DNA of 64,000 nucleotides from Pseudomonas sp. MYb327 (GCF_040438925.1 NZ_CP159258.1:2494001-2558000); one strand, 5' to 3'. Shown: positions 34,239 to 43,646, numbered from the stretch's first letter. Translations and numbers: made by a program. The notes: generated by a model not told the origin, from the sequence alone.

Positions 34239-36311
34239 TCACAACTCAAGCACCAATGGCGCATCGCCCTCCTTCCCTTGCGCAGGCACCGCACAACAAA
34301 TCAGCACCTCGCCTTCTGCCGGCATTTCCGCAGGCAGGTTCAGATAATGCACTTGCCCGCTGACCAGCCGGGTACGGCAGGTGCCGCACGACCCACCCCG
34401 ACAACTGAAATCCGGGTTCAAGCCACGGCTTTCCGCCAGTTCCAGCAAACTCCCGCCACCCGGTTCCCAACGCGCCTCCTTGGACGACGCAGCGAACAAC
34501 ACTTTGACCGGGCTGCTGGCCGCCGGCACCTGCTCGACCGCCGGGGTCAGTTGATCGCGCTGGCGCACAAGCGTCGAGGGGCCAAAGGTTTCCGCATGAA
34601 TGCGATCATCGCCAATGCGCAACTCACGCAGGCTGTCGTACAAGGCCTGGGTAAATGGCCCGGGACCGCACAGGTAAAAGTCGTAATCGTCCAGCGGCAG
34701 CAACGCCTTGAGCAGAGCGATGTCGATGCGCCCCGCCAACTCGAAGTCTTCACCTTCGCTGGCGTGCTCCTCGGGTTGGCTCAGCAGGCGTAACGCACGA
34801 ATCTTGTCTTTGGCGCGGGTCGCCAGTTCATACAGCTCATCTCGAAATCCCAGTTCGGCCAAACTGCGTGCGCTCTGAATGAACCAGGTTGGGCGAGTCC
34901 GGCGGATGCGCTCTCCTTCATAAATCACTTCGCGCAACATTGACAGCAAAGGTGTAACGCCAACACCGGCGGCCAACAGCACCAGCGGCCGGCGCTCATC
35001 GGCTCGCACCGTGAAGCGCCCTTGAGGAGCACGGGCCTCAATCAAATCCCCGACTTGAATACGTCGATGCAAATGCGCCGAGACGAGTCCGTCACGTTTG
35101 ACGCTGATGCGAAAAAAGCTGTCGGACGGCGCGCTCGACACACTGTAGGTCCTGACCAGCGGAGCCTCCCCTTCAGCGACGCAAATGCGCACTGGCAAGT
35201 GTTGTCCTGCCTCGAAGCGCGGCAAACCTGCGCCATCGTCGGGCTCCAGGTAAAACGAGCGAATCGTGCTGCTTTCATCAACGATTCGGGTGACACGCAA
35301 CTGTCGCCATGTGTCGCGCAAGGCGTCGGCCTGCAAACGGCCATCGGCTTGTTCCCAGCTGCCGGTCATCAGGCTGTTGGGTGAGAACCCTTCAAACCGC
35401 CAGCGCAACGCCAATGTCGCGGGACGTCGGATCACCTGATCTACCGTCAAGGTCCAGAGCCGTTCCGCGCCTTGAAATGCGGCTATTTCGGGGCCTTCGA
35501 GAATGATCTCGGTGCGGCCGGCAACCTGCAGCACATCGCCTGATTCGAAATCGACGAACAATAATCCCGCACGGGGATTGAGCAACAAATTACCCAAGGT
35601 ATTGAAATGCAGGTTGCCGGCGAAGTCCGGAATTTTCAGCACATTGCCTTCAATCCTGACGAAACCTGCATTGCCTCCTCGGTGCGAGACGTCCACTGCG
35701 CGTTGCGCGGGGTCTCCATCCAGGTCCAGGTAACTGGCGATAAAGAAGGTGTCGACCTTGCTGATAGTCGCCTTGGCGGCCTCATCGAGCTGATCGAGAT
35801 GCTCGGCCTGAGTGGCGGCCGAAGCGTGGCCGAGGCTGACGGGTTCCACGCTACGCAACTGGATGTATTGCGGACAGTTGCCGAAACTGTGCACCACTGA
35901 AACGGCGCAACCGCCAGGGAAAGCGCGGCTGATGTTGCCGTTCATACGATTGCGCCTTCGAGTCTTCAGGTCGATGCCCAGAATGCCTACGGCAGCCCCC
36001 TCTTTCAGCGCGGGCGTGACCGGATCACCTTCCGCGGGTAGACGGTCGAGCTGCAATATTCGCGGATCGGGGGAATGGGCAAAACCGGGCGGGCCTTCTA
36101 TCAGGGTCGCCCAGGGAGTGCCTCGTTCATCGACGGCGCCCAGCACCAGATAAGGCAGTTGGCTGTAAAACAATCGGTGCTGGTCGGGCATGTAGTCGCG
36201 CACGACCCGGCGCCCGTTTATTTCCATGCGATCGGCAACGCCGATGGTTTCCTGCAACTGCCGCTCGCCCGCATGCCAAGGCGATGTGCCTGTCTCGTCC
36301 GTCTGATTCAT
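34239..36311 (-). CDS. Three-domain flavin oxidoreductase: PNPOx-like + FNR-like + 2Fe-2S ferredoxin
   Basis: 690 residues from the ATG at 36311, with GAGGTG 5 bases upstream. Domains in order: a split-barrel pyridoxamine-phosphate-oxidase-like flavin-binding part (about 20-330; PWATLIEGPPGF, FFIASYLDLDGDPAQRAVDVSHRGGNAGFVRI), a ferredoxin-reductase module (about 340-580; RTYSVSSAP for FAD, LLAAGVGVTPLLSMLRE and YDFYLCGPGPFTQALYDSL for NAD(P)H), and a plant-type ferredoxin (about 600-690; CRGGSCGTCRTRLVSG with ICC as last ligand). It should pass electrons from NAD(P)H through flavin to the 2Fe-2S centre, with the barrel domain binding flavin or a substrate. Substrate unknown; the LysR gene upstream on the same strand is the nearest regulator. 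Confidence 0.88.
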   Translation of the reverse strand: MNQTDETGTSPWHAGERQLQETIGVADRMEINGRRVVRDYMPDQHRLFYSQLPYLVLGAVDERGTPWATLIEGPPGFAHSPDPRILQLDRLPAEGDPVTPALKEGAAVGILGIDLKTRRRNRMNGNISRAFPGGCAVSVVHSFGNCPQYIQLRSVEPVSLGHASAATQAEHLDQLDEAAKATISKVDTFFIASYLDLDGDPAQRAVDVSHRGGNAGFVRIEGNVLKIPDFAGNLHFNTLGNLLLNPRAGLLFVDFESGDVLQVAGRTEIILEGPEIAAFQGAERLWTLTVDQVIRRPATLALRWRFEGFSPNSLMTGSWEQADGRLQADALRDTWRQLRVTRIVDESSTIRSFYLEPDDGAGLPRFEAGQHLPVRICVAEGEAPLVRTYSVSSAPSDSFFRISVKRDGLVSAHLHRRIQVGDLIEARAPQGRFTVRADERRPLVLLAAGVGVTPLLSMLREVIYEGERIRRTRPTWFIQSARSLAELGFRDELYELATRAKDKIRALRLLSQPEEHASEGEDFELAGRIDIALLKALLPLDDYDFYLCGPGPFTQALYDSLRELRIGDDRIHAETFGPSTLVRQRDQLTPAVEQVPAASSPVKVLFAASSKEARWEPGGGSLLELAESRGLNPDFSCRGGSCGTCRTRLVSGQVHYLNLPAEMPAEGEVLICCAVPAQGKEGDAPLVLEL

Positions 36312-36531
36312 GTTCACCTCTTCGCTCAGTAAACAGATGCACTTCACTTGCCGACTCATCGTTGTAGCGTCGGATCCTGCGGCGTAACCATCAAAATCGC
36401 GAAAACAGATGCTCCCCTTTAACCGGACCGGAGAGAACTACCAAAAAACACAATCCACTGTTTCACCCGCTGAAATGCCGTCGACTGCCGGGGCCCGTTT
36501 GATGATGGCTGGAGCACCGCCGGAACAGCCA

Positions 36532-37452
36532 TCAAACCGTGCCCCTAGCGACGGGTTTAAGCGCCAGGTCCTGCGCCAGACGCTCCACCAGGAAGTCGAC
36601 GAAAGTGCGCACTTTCGCGGGTACTCGCTGGTTTTTCTGATACACCACCTGAATGGGCAGCGCAGGGGGTTCGAAGTCCTGGAGCACCACCTCCAGCCCG
36701 CCATTGGCGACCTGGCTGGCCACCTGATAGGACAATACCCGCGTGATTCCCCAGCCCAGGCAAGCGATATTGATAGCCGCCTGATTCGCGGTCACCACCA
36801 GGCGCGGGTTAAAACGGAAGCTCAAGGCATTGCCGTCATTTACAAATTGCCAATCGCTCAGCAGGTGGCTGGCGGATGACATGACAATGTTGGCCGAGCT
36901 CAAATCCCCAGGGTGCTGTGGTCGGCCGTACCGCTCAAAATAAGCGGGAGCAGCGCATATCACTTGTCGCACCTCTCCCACCTTGACGGCGTGCTGACTG
37001 TTCTCGTGCAGATGGCCGATGCGTATCGCCACATCTATACCTTCGTCAGCCATGTTCACCACTCGGTCCACCAGCAAGGCATTGACGTGCACCGAGGGAT
37101 ATCGATCAAGATATTCCGCCAGTAGCGGTGCGATGAACAACTCGCCGAACAATACCGACGCCGTCACCGTCAAATTCCCGCAGGGGATCGAATAGCTGCC
37201 GGCGGCGGCTTCCTCCGCTTCATCCACTTCGCCGAGAATGCGCCGGCAATCTTCCAGATAACGTTGCCCGGCTTCAGTCAGATGCAGGCTGCGGGTGGTT
37301 CGCGACAGTAATTGGGTTCCGATCCGCTCCTCCATTCCGGCAATGGCCCGCGTCACGCTTGGCGGCGAGATATGCAGGCGGCGGGCGGCGGCGGCGAACC
37401 CTTCCTCCTCGGCGACAGCCATGAATATCTGCATTTCCTGAAATCGATCCAT
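36532..37452 (-). CDS. LysR-family transcriptional regulator (AaeR/DhcR-like)
   Basis: 306 residues. Helix-turn-helix MDRFQEMQIFMAVAEEEGFAAAARRLHISPPSVTRAIAGMEERIG, with GTQLLSRTTRSLHLTEAGQRYLEDCRRIL, the signature of the large DhcR/YhjC-type branch. The effector domain contains LTVTASVLFGELFIAPLL and VDVAIRIGHL. AAAGG precedes the ATG. It lies between the flavin/iron-sulfur oxidoreductase gene and the GST gene; either could be its target. Confidence 0.87.
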   Translation of the reverse strand: MDRFQEMQIFMAVAEEEGFAAAARRLHISPPSVTRAIAGMEERIGTQLLSRTTRSLHLTEAGQRYLEDCRRILGEVDEAEEAAAGSYSIPCGNLTVTASVLFGELFIAPLLAEYLDRYPSVHVNALLVDRVVNMADEGIDVAIRIGHLHENSQHAVKVGEVRQVICAAPAYFERYGRPQHPGDLSSANIVMSSASHLLSDWQFVNDGNALSFRFNPRLVVTANQAAINIACLGWGITRVLSYQVASQVANGGLEVVLQDFEPPALPIQVVYQKNQRVPAKVRTFVDFLVERLAQDLALKPVARGTV

Positions 37453-37655
37453 GGATGAGCCTTTCTTGGTGAAAAATATCGAAGCCTCTGAGCGCTCCGC
37501 CGCGCAGCAGCACTGGCCAGTATTGTTGGCTATTACGAGTTTCGCACGCCCGACCGGTTACGGAACGGGCGAATGCGATTCGTGAGAAAACGGCGGGGTA
37601 AATCGAAGGGCTGGAACCTGTCGAACGAGCATGCGACAAGTTCCAGCGGAGTGAA

Positions 37656-38285
37656 TCAGGCCTGTTGCAAGCCTGTGGCGGTACGTTGCATGCCGACAAA
37701 GCGCGGCAGTTCTTCAATGCGGCCGAGCCAGGCGCGGACGTGAGGATAATCAGTCAGTGCAACATTGCCTTCAGGGGCGTGGGCCACATACGTGTAGGCC
37801 GCGACATCGGCGATGGTCGGTTTGTCACCGGCCAGAAACTTGCTTTGCCCCAACTCATCCTCCATGACCTTGAGCAAGTCATGGGATTTTCCGATGGCCT
37901 CTTGCGCGTTGTAACCGGCACCAAATACGGTGATCAGTCGAGCCGTGGCGGGGCCGGAATTGATCTGGCCCGCGGCCACCGACAGCCAGCGCTGGACCCT
38001 GGCTTGCTCTACTGGATCGCTCGGCAACCATTGGCCATCGCCATATTTGCCGGCGAGGTAAGTCAGAATCCCATTCGAGTCCGCCAGAACAGTGCCGTTG
38101 TCATCGATCACCGGTACCTGGCCAAAGCGATTGAGCGCCAGGAATTCAGGCGTTTTGTGCGCGCCTTTCATCAGATCCACAAACACCAGTTCGGTAGGCA
38201 GGCCAAGCAGGGACAGCATCAGTTCGACCCGATGCGAGTGACCGGACAGCGGGTGACGATAAAGTTTGATTGCTTGCTGGGACAT
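37656..38285 (-). CDS. Glutathione S-transferase family protein
   Basis: 209 residues. N-terminal thioredoxin-like domain ([52 protein letters not shown], with the cis-Pro and the glutathione gamma-Glu-binding DS pair) and C-terminal helical domain with the N-capping motif [18 protein letters not shown]. GSTs conjugate glutathione to electrophiles or reduce peroxides. GGAG precedes the ATG at 38285; upstream frame to 38441 lacks support. It neighbours other thiol-redox genes (DJ-1, YghU). Confidence 0.9.
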   Translation of the reverse strand: MSQQAIKLYRHPLSGHSHRVELMLSLLGLPTELVFVDLMKGAHKTPEFLALNRFGQVPVIDDNGTVLADSNGILTYLAGKYGDGQWLPSDPVEQARVQRWLSVAAGQINSGPATARLITVFGAGYNAQEAIGKSHDLLKVMEDELGQSKFLAGDKPTIADVAAYTYVAHAPEGNVALTDYPHVRAWLGRIEELPRFVGMQRTATGLQQA

Positions 38286-38394
38286 GACGTACTCCGATTG
38301 TTTTGACGGTTCGACCCGGTAGTCGCGTCGATGGCCTATCTTCCACTGCCGTCCGGAACAGCGGAATGACCAGCATTTACAATCCAGCATTTCA

Positions 38395-39315
38395 TCAGGC
38401 GCAACAGTCGCCTTTTCCCGACAGCTCCGCTGCCGTTTCAACCAGCAACTGCCGAAACCATTGGTGGGCCGGATCGTTGCGATATCGGACGTGCCAGGCG
38501 ATTTCTACTGGAAAGGTGCCGAGATCGACGGGAGACTGCACCACCTTGAGCCGGGGGTCTTTGGCGATTTGATTACAGATATGCCTGGGCATCGTCGCGC
38601 AGTAATCGGTGACCGCGATGATTTCCGGCACCGCCAGAAAATGTGTCACTGAAATGGCCAACTCGCGCCGCAACCCTTGCCGTTCCAGCGCCTGGAAAAG
38701 TCCCACGCGCAATCGCCCCGGCGGCAGCACATTGACATGCCGCAGCCGTTCGTACTGCTCACGCGACAGGCTGTCTCCGACTTCGGGATGATCGGCGCGC
38801 ACGACGCACGCCAGGCCATCGTCCATCAAATGTTGAACGACCAGGTTGTCGGGTGGATCGACGATCCGCCCCAGCACCATGTCCGTCGTGCCCGAGATCA
38901 CGCCCGTTTCAGCCAGGTCATTGCCGAACGGCGTCAGCGACACTTTTATCCCCGGCGCCTGTTCTCGAAGCCTGGCAACGATCGTCGGTATGAAGACAAT
39001 TTCGACATAGCTGTTCGGTGCGATGTTGAACTGCCGGGTCGAGGTCGCAGGGTCAAAGTGCTGCCGGCCGATGATGACCTCATCAAGCCGCGCCAGGGTC
39101 TCGTTGATCACCGGCGCGATCTCCTCCGCAAACTGCGTGGGCTTGATGCCATAGCGCTCGCGAATGAAGAGCGGATCCTTGAGCGTATCGCGCAGCCGAT
39201 TCAGCGCGTTCGACAACGCCGGCTGGGTGATGCCCAGTCGTGCGGCTGCACGCGTGACGCTTCGCTCCTCCATGAGCGCAATGAAAACCGGCAAGAGATT
39301 GAGGTCGTATCGCAT
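38395..39315 (-). CDS. LysR-family transcriptional regulator (NodD/NahR-like subgroup)
   Basis: 306 residues beginning [66 protein letters not shown], the LinR/NahR/SyrM-type opening. The [24 protein letters not shown] linker is typical. It is divergent from the MFS gene with 183 bp between that contain two GAATATCT repeats, and is the probable regulator of the MFS/DJ-1/DUF1330/YghU series. Confidence 0.87.
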   Translation of the reverse strand: MRYDLNLLPVFIALMEERSVTRAAARLGITQPALSNALNRLRDTLKDPLFIRERYGIKPTQFAEEIAPVINETLARLDEVIIGRQHFDPATSTRQFNIAPNSYVEIVFIPTIVARLREQAPGIKVSLTPFGNDLAETGVISGTTDMVLGRIVDPPDNLVVQHLMDDGLACVVRADHPEVGDSLSREQYERLRHVNVLPPGRLRVGLFQALERQGLRRELAISVTHFLAVPEIIAVTDYCATMPRHICNQIAKDPRLKVVQSPVDLGTFPVEIAWHVRYRNDPAHQWFRQLLVETAAELSGKGDCCA

Positions 39316-39332
39316 GACTCATAATGCCTTGT

Positions 39333-39371
39333 GAATATCTAAAATAAGATAAGTAAATTTCTCGAATATCT
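39333..39371. promoter_or_regulatory. Direct repeats in the LysR/MFS divergent promoter
   Basis: GAATATCT occurs at 39333-39340 and again at 39364-39371, a 31-bp spacing equal to about three helical turns, with the AT-rich stretch AAAATAAGATAAGTAAATTT between. This fits a LysR binding region overlapping a promoter. Confidence 0.4.
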
Positions 39372-39498
39372 GGGCCTCGGGCAAAGTTAGCCCATCCAAA
39401 GGGATTCGCCAAATCCAACGGAATGCTTCAGCCCATTGAAGGTTCCTGATGCGACGCAGCAGTCGCTCAAGGTACCCAGTTGATTCGAGGACAATGAC

Positions 39499-40758
39499 AT
39501 GACAACCCCAGCACTGCTGACCGGTGATGCTGCACGAGACCCTGGCTTTGCCAGCGTCGACGCCAACTCACCCTCAACGCCTCTCGCTCGATCCCTCGCG
39601 CTCTTCGCACTGGCACTCGGCAGCTTCTGCATCGGGACCTCCGAGTTTGCGAGCATGGGGGTTATTCAACTGTTTTCCGCCACCCTGGGTATTGCAGTCC
39701 CTCAGGCGACGAATGCAGTCACCGCTTACGCATTGGGCGTCGTCGTTGGCGCTCCGTTAGTCACACTGGCTGCCGCGCGGCTCAATCGGCGCACGCTGCT
39801 TCTGGCGCTGATGGCCCTTTTCGTCATCGGCAACCTGCTTTCGGCCCTGGCAACCAACCTGTCTCTGCTGGTTGTCGCCCGCTTCATCAGCGGCTTGCCT
39901 CAAGGTGCTTACTTCGGCGCCGGCGCCATGGTCGCCTCCTACCTCCTGGGGCCGGGACAATCGGGCCGGGCCTTTGCCATCGTCATGACCGGACTGACCA
40001 TCGCGACGATATTCGGTTCTCCACTGGCAACGTTCATCGGACAAAACCTGGGATGGCGCGAGACCTACGTCGCCGTCGCCGCTCTCTCCGCCGTGGCATG
40101 GCTTGCGATCCGCCAGTGGCTTCCTCGGACCCAGGCGCTTAACGGCAGCCCCATCGTCGAAGAATTGTCGGCACTGCGCAGCGGACAAGTCTGGGGCGTC
40201 ATGGCAGTGGCGACCGCAGGTATCGCCAGCCTCTTTGCGATCTACACCTTCATCGGGCCGATTGTCACCGATGCCGCGAAACTGGCTCCGAGCGTGATCC
40301 CGGTTGCCCTCGCCATCTTCGGGATCGGAATGACCGTAGGCAATTCAGTGGGCGGCCGGCTTGCCGACCTTTATCCGATGCGCGGCATCGTCCTGGGTTT
40401 TGGGTTGTCGCTCGGCGTGCTCGTGATCATCGCTACGAATGGACAAGATCCCTGGATTCTGTTCCCCGCGTTATTTGCCCTGGGCGCCGGTTTGATGGCC
40501 GCCATACCGACCATGCAGGTACGCCTCACCCGGTTTGCCCCGCAAGCTCCTTCGCTGGTCGGTGCCATGACATTGGCCGCGTGCAACCTGGGCAACGCCA
40601 TCGGCGCATGGGCGGGCGGCGTCACGATTGATGCTGGCTTGGGCCTGCTTGCGGTGGCTTGGGCTGGCTTTGCCCTGACCTTGACCGGCTTGGCCATTTT
40701 CGGCCTGACCTTGATCACCCCCCGTCACCCAGCCCTGGCGGCGAGTGTGGCGCCATAA
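39499..40758 (+). CDS. MFS transporter, DHA1-like
   Basis: 419 residues, 12 helices. FALALGSFCIGTSEFASMGVIQLFSATLGIAVPQATNAVTAYALGVVVGAPLVTLAAARLNRRTLLLALMALFVIGNLLSALA is the DHA1/AraJ-YdhP signature of drug and metabolite exporters; PQGAYFGAGAMVASYL follows in helix 4. GAGGA precedes the ATG. The DJ-1/PfpI gene follows after 39 bases, so they may be cotranscribed; the divergent LysR is the likely regulator. Confidence 0.88.
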   Translation: MTTPALLTGDAARDPGFASVDANSPSTPLARSLALFALALGSFCIGTSEFASMGVIQLFSATLGIAVPQATNAVTAYALGVVVGAPLVTLAAARLNRRTLLLALMALFVIGNLLSALATNLSLLVVARFISGLPQGAYFGAGAMVASYLLGPGQSGRAFAIVMTGLTIATIFGSPLATFIGQNLGWRETYVAVAALSAVAWLAIRQWLPRTQALNGSPIVEELSALRSGQVWGVMAVATAGIASLFAIYTFIGPIVTDAAKLAPSVIPVALAIFGIGMTVGNSVGGRLADLYPMRGIVLGFGLSLGVLVIIATNGQDPWILFPALFALGAGLMAAIPTMQVRLTRFAPQAPSLVGAMTLAACNLGNAIGAWAGGVTIDAGLGLLAVAWAGFALTLTGLAIFGLTLITPRHPALAASVAP

Positions 40759-40797
40759 CCCTGAAACAACCGTCTCGTCATCTCCAAGGAGTTAGCC

Positions 40798-41466
40798 ATG
40801 AGCATCAAACACGTACTGTTCATTCTGACCAACGCCGCTGAAATCGGCCCCAATAACCGTCGCACCGGCTACTTTTTCGCGGAAGTCGCCCACCCTTACG
40901 AGGTCTTCGCCGAAGCGGGCGTGGCGGTGGAATACGCCTCTCCTCTGGGCGGCACGCCGCCGGAAGATGGCTACGACGAGAGTGATCCGTCACAGCTCGC
41001 CTTCCGCAACAGCCTGGCGATCCGCCGCATGGCCAACAGCCGCAAATTGTCGGAAGTGGATGTCCTCGATTACGACGCGATCTTCTTCCCGGGCGGCCTG
41101 GGCCCGATGGTGGACATCGCCAACGATCCGGACGTGAAGCGTGCTGTCGAGCGTGCCTGGAATGGCGGCAAGATTGTGGCAGCGGTCTGCCATGGCCCGG
41201 CGGCATTCCTCGGCGCCAAACTGGAGGATGGCACTCCGTTTGTTCGTGGACGCAAGCTGACTTCCTTCTCGAATGATGAAGAGTCCGGCTACGCACAGGC
41301 TGATGTGCCGTTCAATCTGGAAGATGCGCTGCGCGCCCAGGGTGCGGAGTATTCGTCGGCTGCTGTTTGGCAGGAAAAGGTCGTGGTCGACGGCCGTTTG
41401 CTGACTGGCCAGAACCCGGCTTCGGGCGGCCCGCTGGCGAAAGCGATTATCGAAGCGCTGCGCTAA
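40798..41466 (+). CDS. DJ-1/PfpI family protein (type 1 glutamine amidotransferase-like, Hsp31/glyoxalase III-like)
   Basis: 222 residues. The nucleophile-elbow Cys is in KIVAAVCHGPAAFLGA, with the conserved Glu in TGYFFAEVAHPYEVF and the GGLGPMVDIANDP segment. This pattern matches Hsp31-like members with glyoxalase III or deglycase-type activity on reactive aldehydes; the exact activity is not certain. AAGGAG lies 7 bases before the ATG. A terminator follows, separating it from the DUF1330 gene. Confidence 0.9.
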   Translation: MSIKHVLFILTNAAEIGPNNRRTGYFFAEVAHPYEVFAEAGVAVEYASPLGGTPPEDGYDESDPSQLAFRNSLAIRRMANSRKLSEVDVLDYDAIFFPGGLGPMVDIANDPDVKRAVERAWNGGKIVAAVCHGPAAFLGAKLEDGTPFVRGRKLTSFSNDEESGYAQADVPFNLEDALRAQGAEYSSAAVWQEKVVVDGRLLTGQNPASGGPLAKAIIEALR

Positions 41467-41481
41467 CCGATCGCCAAATCG

Positions 41482-41523
41482 AGCCCGGCCAGTTCACAGT
41501 GAACAGTCTTTTGGCCGGGCTTT
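41482..41523 (+). terminator. Terminator after the DJ-1/PfpI gene
   Basis: AGCCCGGCCA pairs with TGGCCGGGCT over 10 perfect base pairs around a 20-base loop, followed by TTTA. Confidence 0.7.
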
Positions 41524-41572
41524 AGTGTCGAAAAACCAGGGCAAGACTTGCCTACTATTCGAGGTTTTCATC

Positions 41573-41875
41573 ATGTCCGCCTATGTTATTTTCATCCGCG
41601 AAACGACAACGAACGAAGCAGAAATGCAACAGTACGCGCAGAAGGCACCCGCCGCCCGAACAGGCCACGACATCACCCGCCTCGCCTTCTATGGCCAGCT
41701 CGATGTACTGGAAGGCCCGGCGGCGGAAGGCGTCGCGATCCTGCGTTTTCCTGACATGGCCGCCGCGCGCGCGTGGTACAACAGCCCTGTCTATCAAGAG
41801 GCGCGACTGCATCGCATGAAGGGCGCGGAGTACCGGATGTTGCTGGTTGAAGGCAGCGACGTCTCACCCGCATAG
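41573..41875 (+). CDS. DUF1330 domain-containing protein
   Basis: 100 residues. The DUF1330 pattern is clear: AYVIFIRETTTNEAEMQQYAQKAPAA, GHDITRLAFYGQLDVLEGPAAEGVAILRFPDMAAARAWYNSPVYQEARLHRMKGAEYRMLLVEG, a ferredoxin-like dimeric alpha/beta-barrel related to antibiotic monooxygenase-like folds. No enzyme activity is established for the family. It is followed after 55 bases by yghU on the same strand. Confidence 0.9.
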   Translation: MSAYVIFIRETTTNEAEMQQYAQKAPAARTGHDITRLAFYGQLDVLEGPAAEGVAILRFPDMAAARAWYNSPVYQEARLHRMKGAEYRMLLVEGSDVSPA

Positions 41876-41930
41876 CCAACCCCCGAACGGTCTAGCCCCA
41901 ACACAGTCAACACACAATGAGGTCGATCTC

Positions 41931-42770
41931 GTGAGCAAAGCGTCTTATGTTCCTCCCAAGGTCTGGAAAAACAACGCTCCATCCGGTGGTCAATTCGCAA
42001 GCATCAACCGCCCCATTGCCGGCCCGACCCATGAAAAGACGCTGCCGACAGGCAAACATCCGTTGCAGTTGTATTCACTGGCCACGCCCAATGGCGTGAA
42101 GGTGACCATTCTGCTGGAGGAACTGCTGGCGCTTGGGCATACCGACGCCGAGTACGACGCCTGGCTGATCCGCATCAATGAGGGCGATCAGTTCTCCAGC
42201 GGCTTTGTCGAGATCAACCCGAATTCGAAAATCCCGGCGCTGCTGGATCGCAGCGTGGAGCCGCCGATTCGAGTCTTCGAATCCGGCTCGATCCTGCTCT
42301 ACCTGGCGGAGAAGTTCGGCGCCTTCCTGCCCACTGATCCCGCAGGGCGTACTGAAACTCTGAACTGGCTGTTCTGGCAGATGGGTTCGGCGCCCTACCT
42401 GGGCGGCGGCTTCGGGCATTTCTACGCCTACGCGCCGGAGAAGTTCGAGTACCCGATCAACCGCTTTACGATGGAAACCAAGCGGCAACTGGACGTTCTC
42501 GATCGCCGACTTGCTGAAAGCCCTTACCTGGCCGGTGATCACTACACCATCGCCGACATCGCCGTCTGGCCCTGGTACGGCCAATTGGTGCGGGACAACG
42601 TTTACTCGGCAGCCGAGTTTCTATCGGCCCACCAATACACCCATGTGCAACGTTGGGCCGAGGAAATCGCCAACCGGCCTGCGGTTATCCGAGGCCAGCG
42701 TGTCAACCGGACGTGGGGCGACGAGGAAAGCCAGGTTCCGGAACGGCATCAGGCGGACGACTTGAGCTGA
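41931..42770 (+). CDS. yghU: Glutathione-dependent disulfide-bond oxidoreductase (YghU/nu-class GST)
   Basis: 279 residues, GTG start at 41931 with GAGG 8 bases before. The nu-class opening SKASYVPPKVWKNNAPSGGQFASINRPIAGPTHEKTLPTGKHPLQLYSLATPNGVKVTILLEELLALG is unmistakable; FESGSILLYLAEKFG and YTIADIAVWPWYGQLV complete the fold. These enzymes bind two glutathiones and reduce disulfides or organic hydroperoxides. It closes the redox gene series that includes GST, DJ-1 and DUF1330. Confidence 0.93.
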   Translation: MSKASYVPPKVWKNNAPSGGQFASINRPIAGPTHEKTLPTGKHPLQLYSLATPNGVKVTILLEELLALGHTDAEYDAWLIRINEGDQFSSGFVEINPNSKIPALLDRSVEPPIRVFESGSILLYLAEKFGAFLPTDPAGRTETLNWLFWQMGSAPYLGGGFGHFYAYAPEKFEYPINRFTMETKRQLDVLDRRLAESPYLAGDHYTIADIAVWPWYGQLVRDNVYSAAEFLSAHQYTHVQRWAEEIANRPAVIRGQRVNRTWGDEESQVPERHQADDLS

Positions 42771-42810
42771 AAAACGCATACGGCCGGCAATAATCCATTT
42801 GCATTAACCC

Positions 42811-42847
42811 TGTAGGAACTGCCGCAGGCTGCGATCTCTCGATCTTG
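42811..42847. repeat. Partial Pseudomonas REP-like element
   Basis: TGTAGGAACTGCCGCAGGCTGCGATC followed by TCTCGATCTT is a diverged copy of the widespread TGTAGGAGCTGCCG...GGCTGCGATC element of fluorescent pseudomonads. No inverted partner is seen here, so it is a half element. Confidence 0.55.
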
Positions 42848-42896
42848 ATTGGCATTAAGCGGAAACATCTGTCTTCCGCTTGATGGGGGCTGAGCC

Positions 42897-43160
42897 CTAA
42901 AAGAACGCAGAGACATTCGCCATCGCGCGTTCTATGTAGATGTCCTTCTCGCCCACCGGGGCGACATATTCAATCGCACTGCGTGCAGCCTCGACGCCTT
43001 CCAGGCGAGCGATGAACCAGGCCGCCAGATACTGAGAGGACAGGCAACCACCGGCGGTGGCAACATTGCCCTTAGACGCGAACGGCTGGTTGAGCACGGT
43101 CACGCCAGCCTCCTCGACCCAGGGTTCGGCTAGGCTTTACACCATGAAGTCCGGGGCATG
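42897..43160 (-). pseudogene. DJ-1/PfpI-like C-terminal remnant
   Basis: The last 68 residues (LNQPFASKGNVATAGGCLSSQYLAAWFIARLEGVEAARSAIEYVAPVGEKDIYIERAM) match the C-terminal end of DJ-1/PfpI-type proteins. Reading upstream in the same frame continues family-like sequence (APDFMV...SLAEPWVEEAGVTV) but meets an in-frame TAA at 43137-43139, and beyond 43160 the frame runs into the promoter of the divergent lipoprotein gene. The gene has lost its 5' two thirds and gained a stop. It is not a close copy of the intact DJ-1 gene at 40.8 kb. Confidence 0.65.
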
Positions 43161-43193
43161 CACAGAAAAAATCTTCATCAATGGAGGTTGGCA

Positions 43194-43646
43194 ATGAGGC
43201 TCAGTAATTCACTGGCAGCGCTGATGGTCAGCGTGAGCCTTTTTGGTTGCACCACTTCATCCAGCCAGAGCGTTAACGTTACTTTGGTTGCCACGCGGCA
43301 AAACATCGGTCAGATCGGCAATGTCGTGTTGTCCGAGTGGGACAAACAGACCGGGCTGAGTTTCTTCATCAGTGGCGCTCCCAGTGGAGTCGTACTGCCT
43401 TTGCGCCTTTATTCCTTCATCAATAAAGGCAGCTGCCAGCAACCCGGGCCGGTCGCCTACGCCATGAATGATCGCGTCAACACCGAACGCCAACCGATCC
43501 GCGGCTGGGCATTCTCAAGAAGCGCACCGGTGCCATTGCAGACGCTACTTGCCGGTGAATACTCCATCGTCGTGCGAACGGCTGCAATGGATGGCAACGT
43601 CGACATTTTTTGCGGGGATATCAAGCAGGAAAGCTCGGCGAAATAG
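43194..43646 (+). CDS. Small lipoprotein of unknown function
   Basis: 150 residues starting at ATG 43194 with GGAGG 7 bases upstream. Signal peptide with lipobox LFGC at about residue 19, so the protein should be lipid-anchored in the cell envelope. The mature part (residues 20-150) is a beta-rich stretch with QIGNVVLSEWDKQTGLSFFISGAPSGVVLPLRLYSFINKGSC and two cysteines that may form a disulfide. No family recognised. Confidence 0.75.
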   Translation: MRLSNSLAALMVSVSLFGCTTSSSQSVNVTLVATRQNIGQIGNVVLSEWDKQTGLSFFISGAPSGVVLPLRLYSFINKGSCQQPGPVAYAMNDRVNTERQPIRGWAFSRSAPVPLQTLLAGEYSIVVRTAAMDGNVDIFCGDIKQESSAK

